Source: Arctopsyche grandis
Lineage: Eukaryota > Arthropoda > Insecta > Trichoptera > Hydropsychidae
Direction: 5' to 3'
Length of the DNA stretch: 64,000 bases
NCBI RefSeq assembly: GCF_051622035.1
Contig: NC_135360.1
Coordinates: 9,352,001-9,416,000, forward strand
The notes beneath the pieces were generated by a model. The model ran no database searches. It worked only from the letters and a program-made list of their open reading frames with translations, and was not told the origin of the DNA. Position 1 is the stretch's first letter. Every line of letters starts with the position of its first letter. Made by a program: the position numbers and the translations under genes. Positions 63,122-64,000 of the stretch are shown here, piece by piece.

Positions 63122-63860
63122 CGGCAGCATGGACTAGTGATTAGCATGTCTTGCTATGGTCAGTGTGGTTGTAAGTTCGAGTGACATTGGTTGCTACTGA
63201 CCAGACCTTGGTTTGTAACCAGGTCGGTCGTTTCTTATCAGAGTTTGACAATTTTTATGATTTTCATTGTAACGATTCCTGCAAAATTGGCTTTCCCTCC
63301 TCATTTCTCTTGCGAAATCTTGAATTATTGTGTTATCTCAGGTTTCTCTCCATATATATCTATAGATATAAATTTGAATGTCTGTCTCGTATAGGCTCCT
63401 AAACCACTTAATTTAACATTCCGATTACGATGGAATATTCAGGATTTAATGTATGTATGTCCGGGAAGCTTACTGTAAAAAAACAACGGGAAAAAACCTC
63501 TTAATAATAATATTCGTTATTACGATTTTACCGACGCGAAATTTTGAAGTGCCATTGTGTAGGCAAAGAAATGTGTTCGTTGGTAACCACGTTACCAGTT
63601 GGTTTATGACGACACGGCGTTGAAGAGATATTAAAACCATCACTTGAAACGGGAAAGGGATTCGCTTCCCTTTTTCTGACATTGCAACGCATGCCGGACT
63701 CAGTTAGTTATATAAAAATTCATATTGTTACATGAAAATGTTATTGGACGCGTATTGTATATGATGTTTAGTGATCGTATTGTATACGATGTTTGCAATG
63801 TTTGACCATAGATGTCATGTATGTTTTCGATTTGTGTAATAAGTATGTATTAAATCGGTC
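63122..63860 (+). mobile_element. SINE type II, interrupted
   Basis: Head GGCAGCATGGACTAGTGATT, core GGTCGTTTCTTATCAGAGTT, body to about 63354. After the insert at 63355..63712 the SINE resumes with ATTCATATTGTTACATGAAA and GACCATAGATGTCATG. The tail hairpin is missing. Confidence 0.8.
63355..63712 (-). mobile_element. ACTAGCTGAAC-head repeat element, short copy
   Basis: This is the reverse complement of 59593..60955 without the MITE. It begins TCTATAGATATAAATTTGAA with GTCTGTCTCGTATAGGCTCC and ends GCAACGCATGCCGGACTCAG then TTAGTTA. Confidence 0.75.
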
Positions 63861-63864
63861 TCCG

Positions 63865-64000
63865 TGACGAGCCGGAATGTTAAATTACAGAAAACGCAAA
63901 TATCGGAAGGCAAAGATCGAAAATCGAAAGATCAAAAAAAAAGGATGCATGGTAAACGGTACATACTCACTTAATTTGCGCGAGCAGGATACAACAGGAA
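63865..64000. repeat. Palindrome-arm repeat unit at the window edge
   Basis: It matches the left arm at 43690-43830 in the same orientation (GACGAGCCGGAATG, GCAAATATCGGAAGGCAAAG, GGTAAACGGTACATACTCAC, GCGCGAGCAGGATACAACAG). It is cut by the window end. Confidence 0.88.

Overview
This window is nuclear DNA from an insect. It is AT-rich and gene-poor, with spliced genes, GT/AG introns, TATA-type promoters, abundant non-LTR elements, tRNA-headed SINEs, hAT and piggyBac-type MITEs and long (TA)n arrays. An intact acetylcholinesterase of the ace-1 type carries the insect-specific cysteine. Higher flies (Cyclorrhapha) lack ace-1, so the source is most likely another insect lineage. I cannot name the order with confidence.

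Layout. 1-2.4 kb: a secreted two-domain TULIP lipid-binding protein (+, three exons). 2.7-7.2 kb: two tandem serpin genes (-) with almost identical exon lengths but different reactive-centre loops. 7.2-13 kb: transposon debris, including a piggyBac-like MITE inside a SINE. 13.1-13.9, 21.4-22.5 and 24.4-26.1 kb: three small secreted proteins (+) that all split the signal peptide after exactly six codons, the exon pattern of insect cuticle-type genes. Between the first two lies an intact jockey-superfamily LINE (15.2-20.7 kb) with a 5'-truncated RTE LINE inserted in its 3' UTR. 26.9-27.7 kb: an intronless SETMAR-type histone methyltransferase (+). 28.8-34.3 kb: very AT-rich DNA with little transposon sequence, possibly a long ace-1 3' region. 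34.3-37.8 kb: ace-1 (-), with all coding exons recovered, including the GPI-anchor exon. 37.8-64 kb: no convincing coding gene. This stretch probably holds upstream or intronic ace-1 sequence and intergenic DNA: GC-rich islands (about 40.7-41.2, 48.35-48.85, 54.0-54.3 and 58.9-59.3 kb) in a dense mosaic of repeats.

The cleanest discoveries are in the repeats. They include hAT-type MITEs with perfect 8-bp target duplications (43.1, 46.2 and 55.5 kb) and a solo LTR (52.8 kb). Two SINE subfamilies have different tRNA-like heads but a shared core and a shared 3' hairpin. Nested insertions can be ordered in time, one of them three levels deep. There is also a large palindrome at 43.6-44.1 kb. No CRISPR, operon or bacterial feature is present. 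Coordinates of spliced genes are outer CDS bounds; exon joins are given in the evidence. Repeat boundaries were judged by eye.
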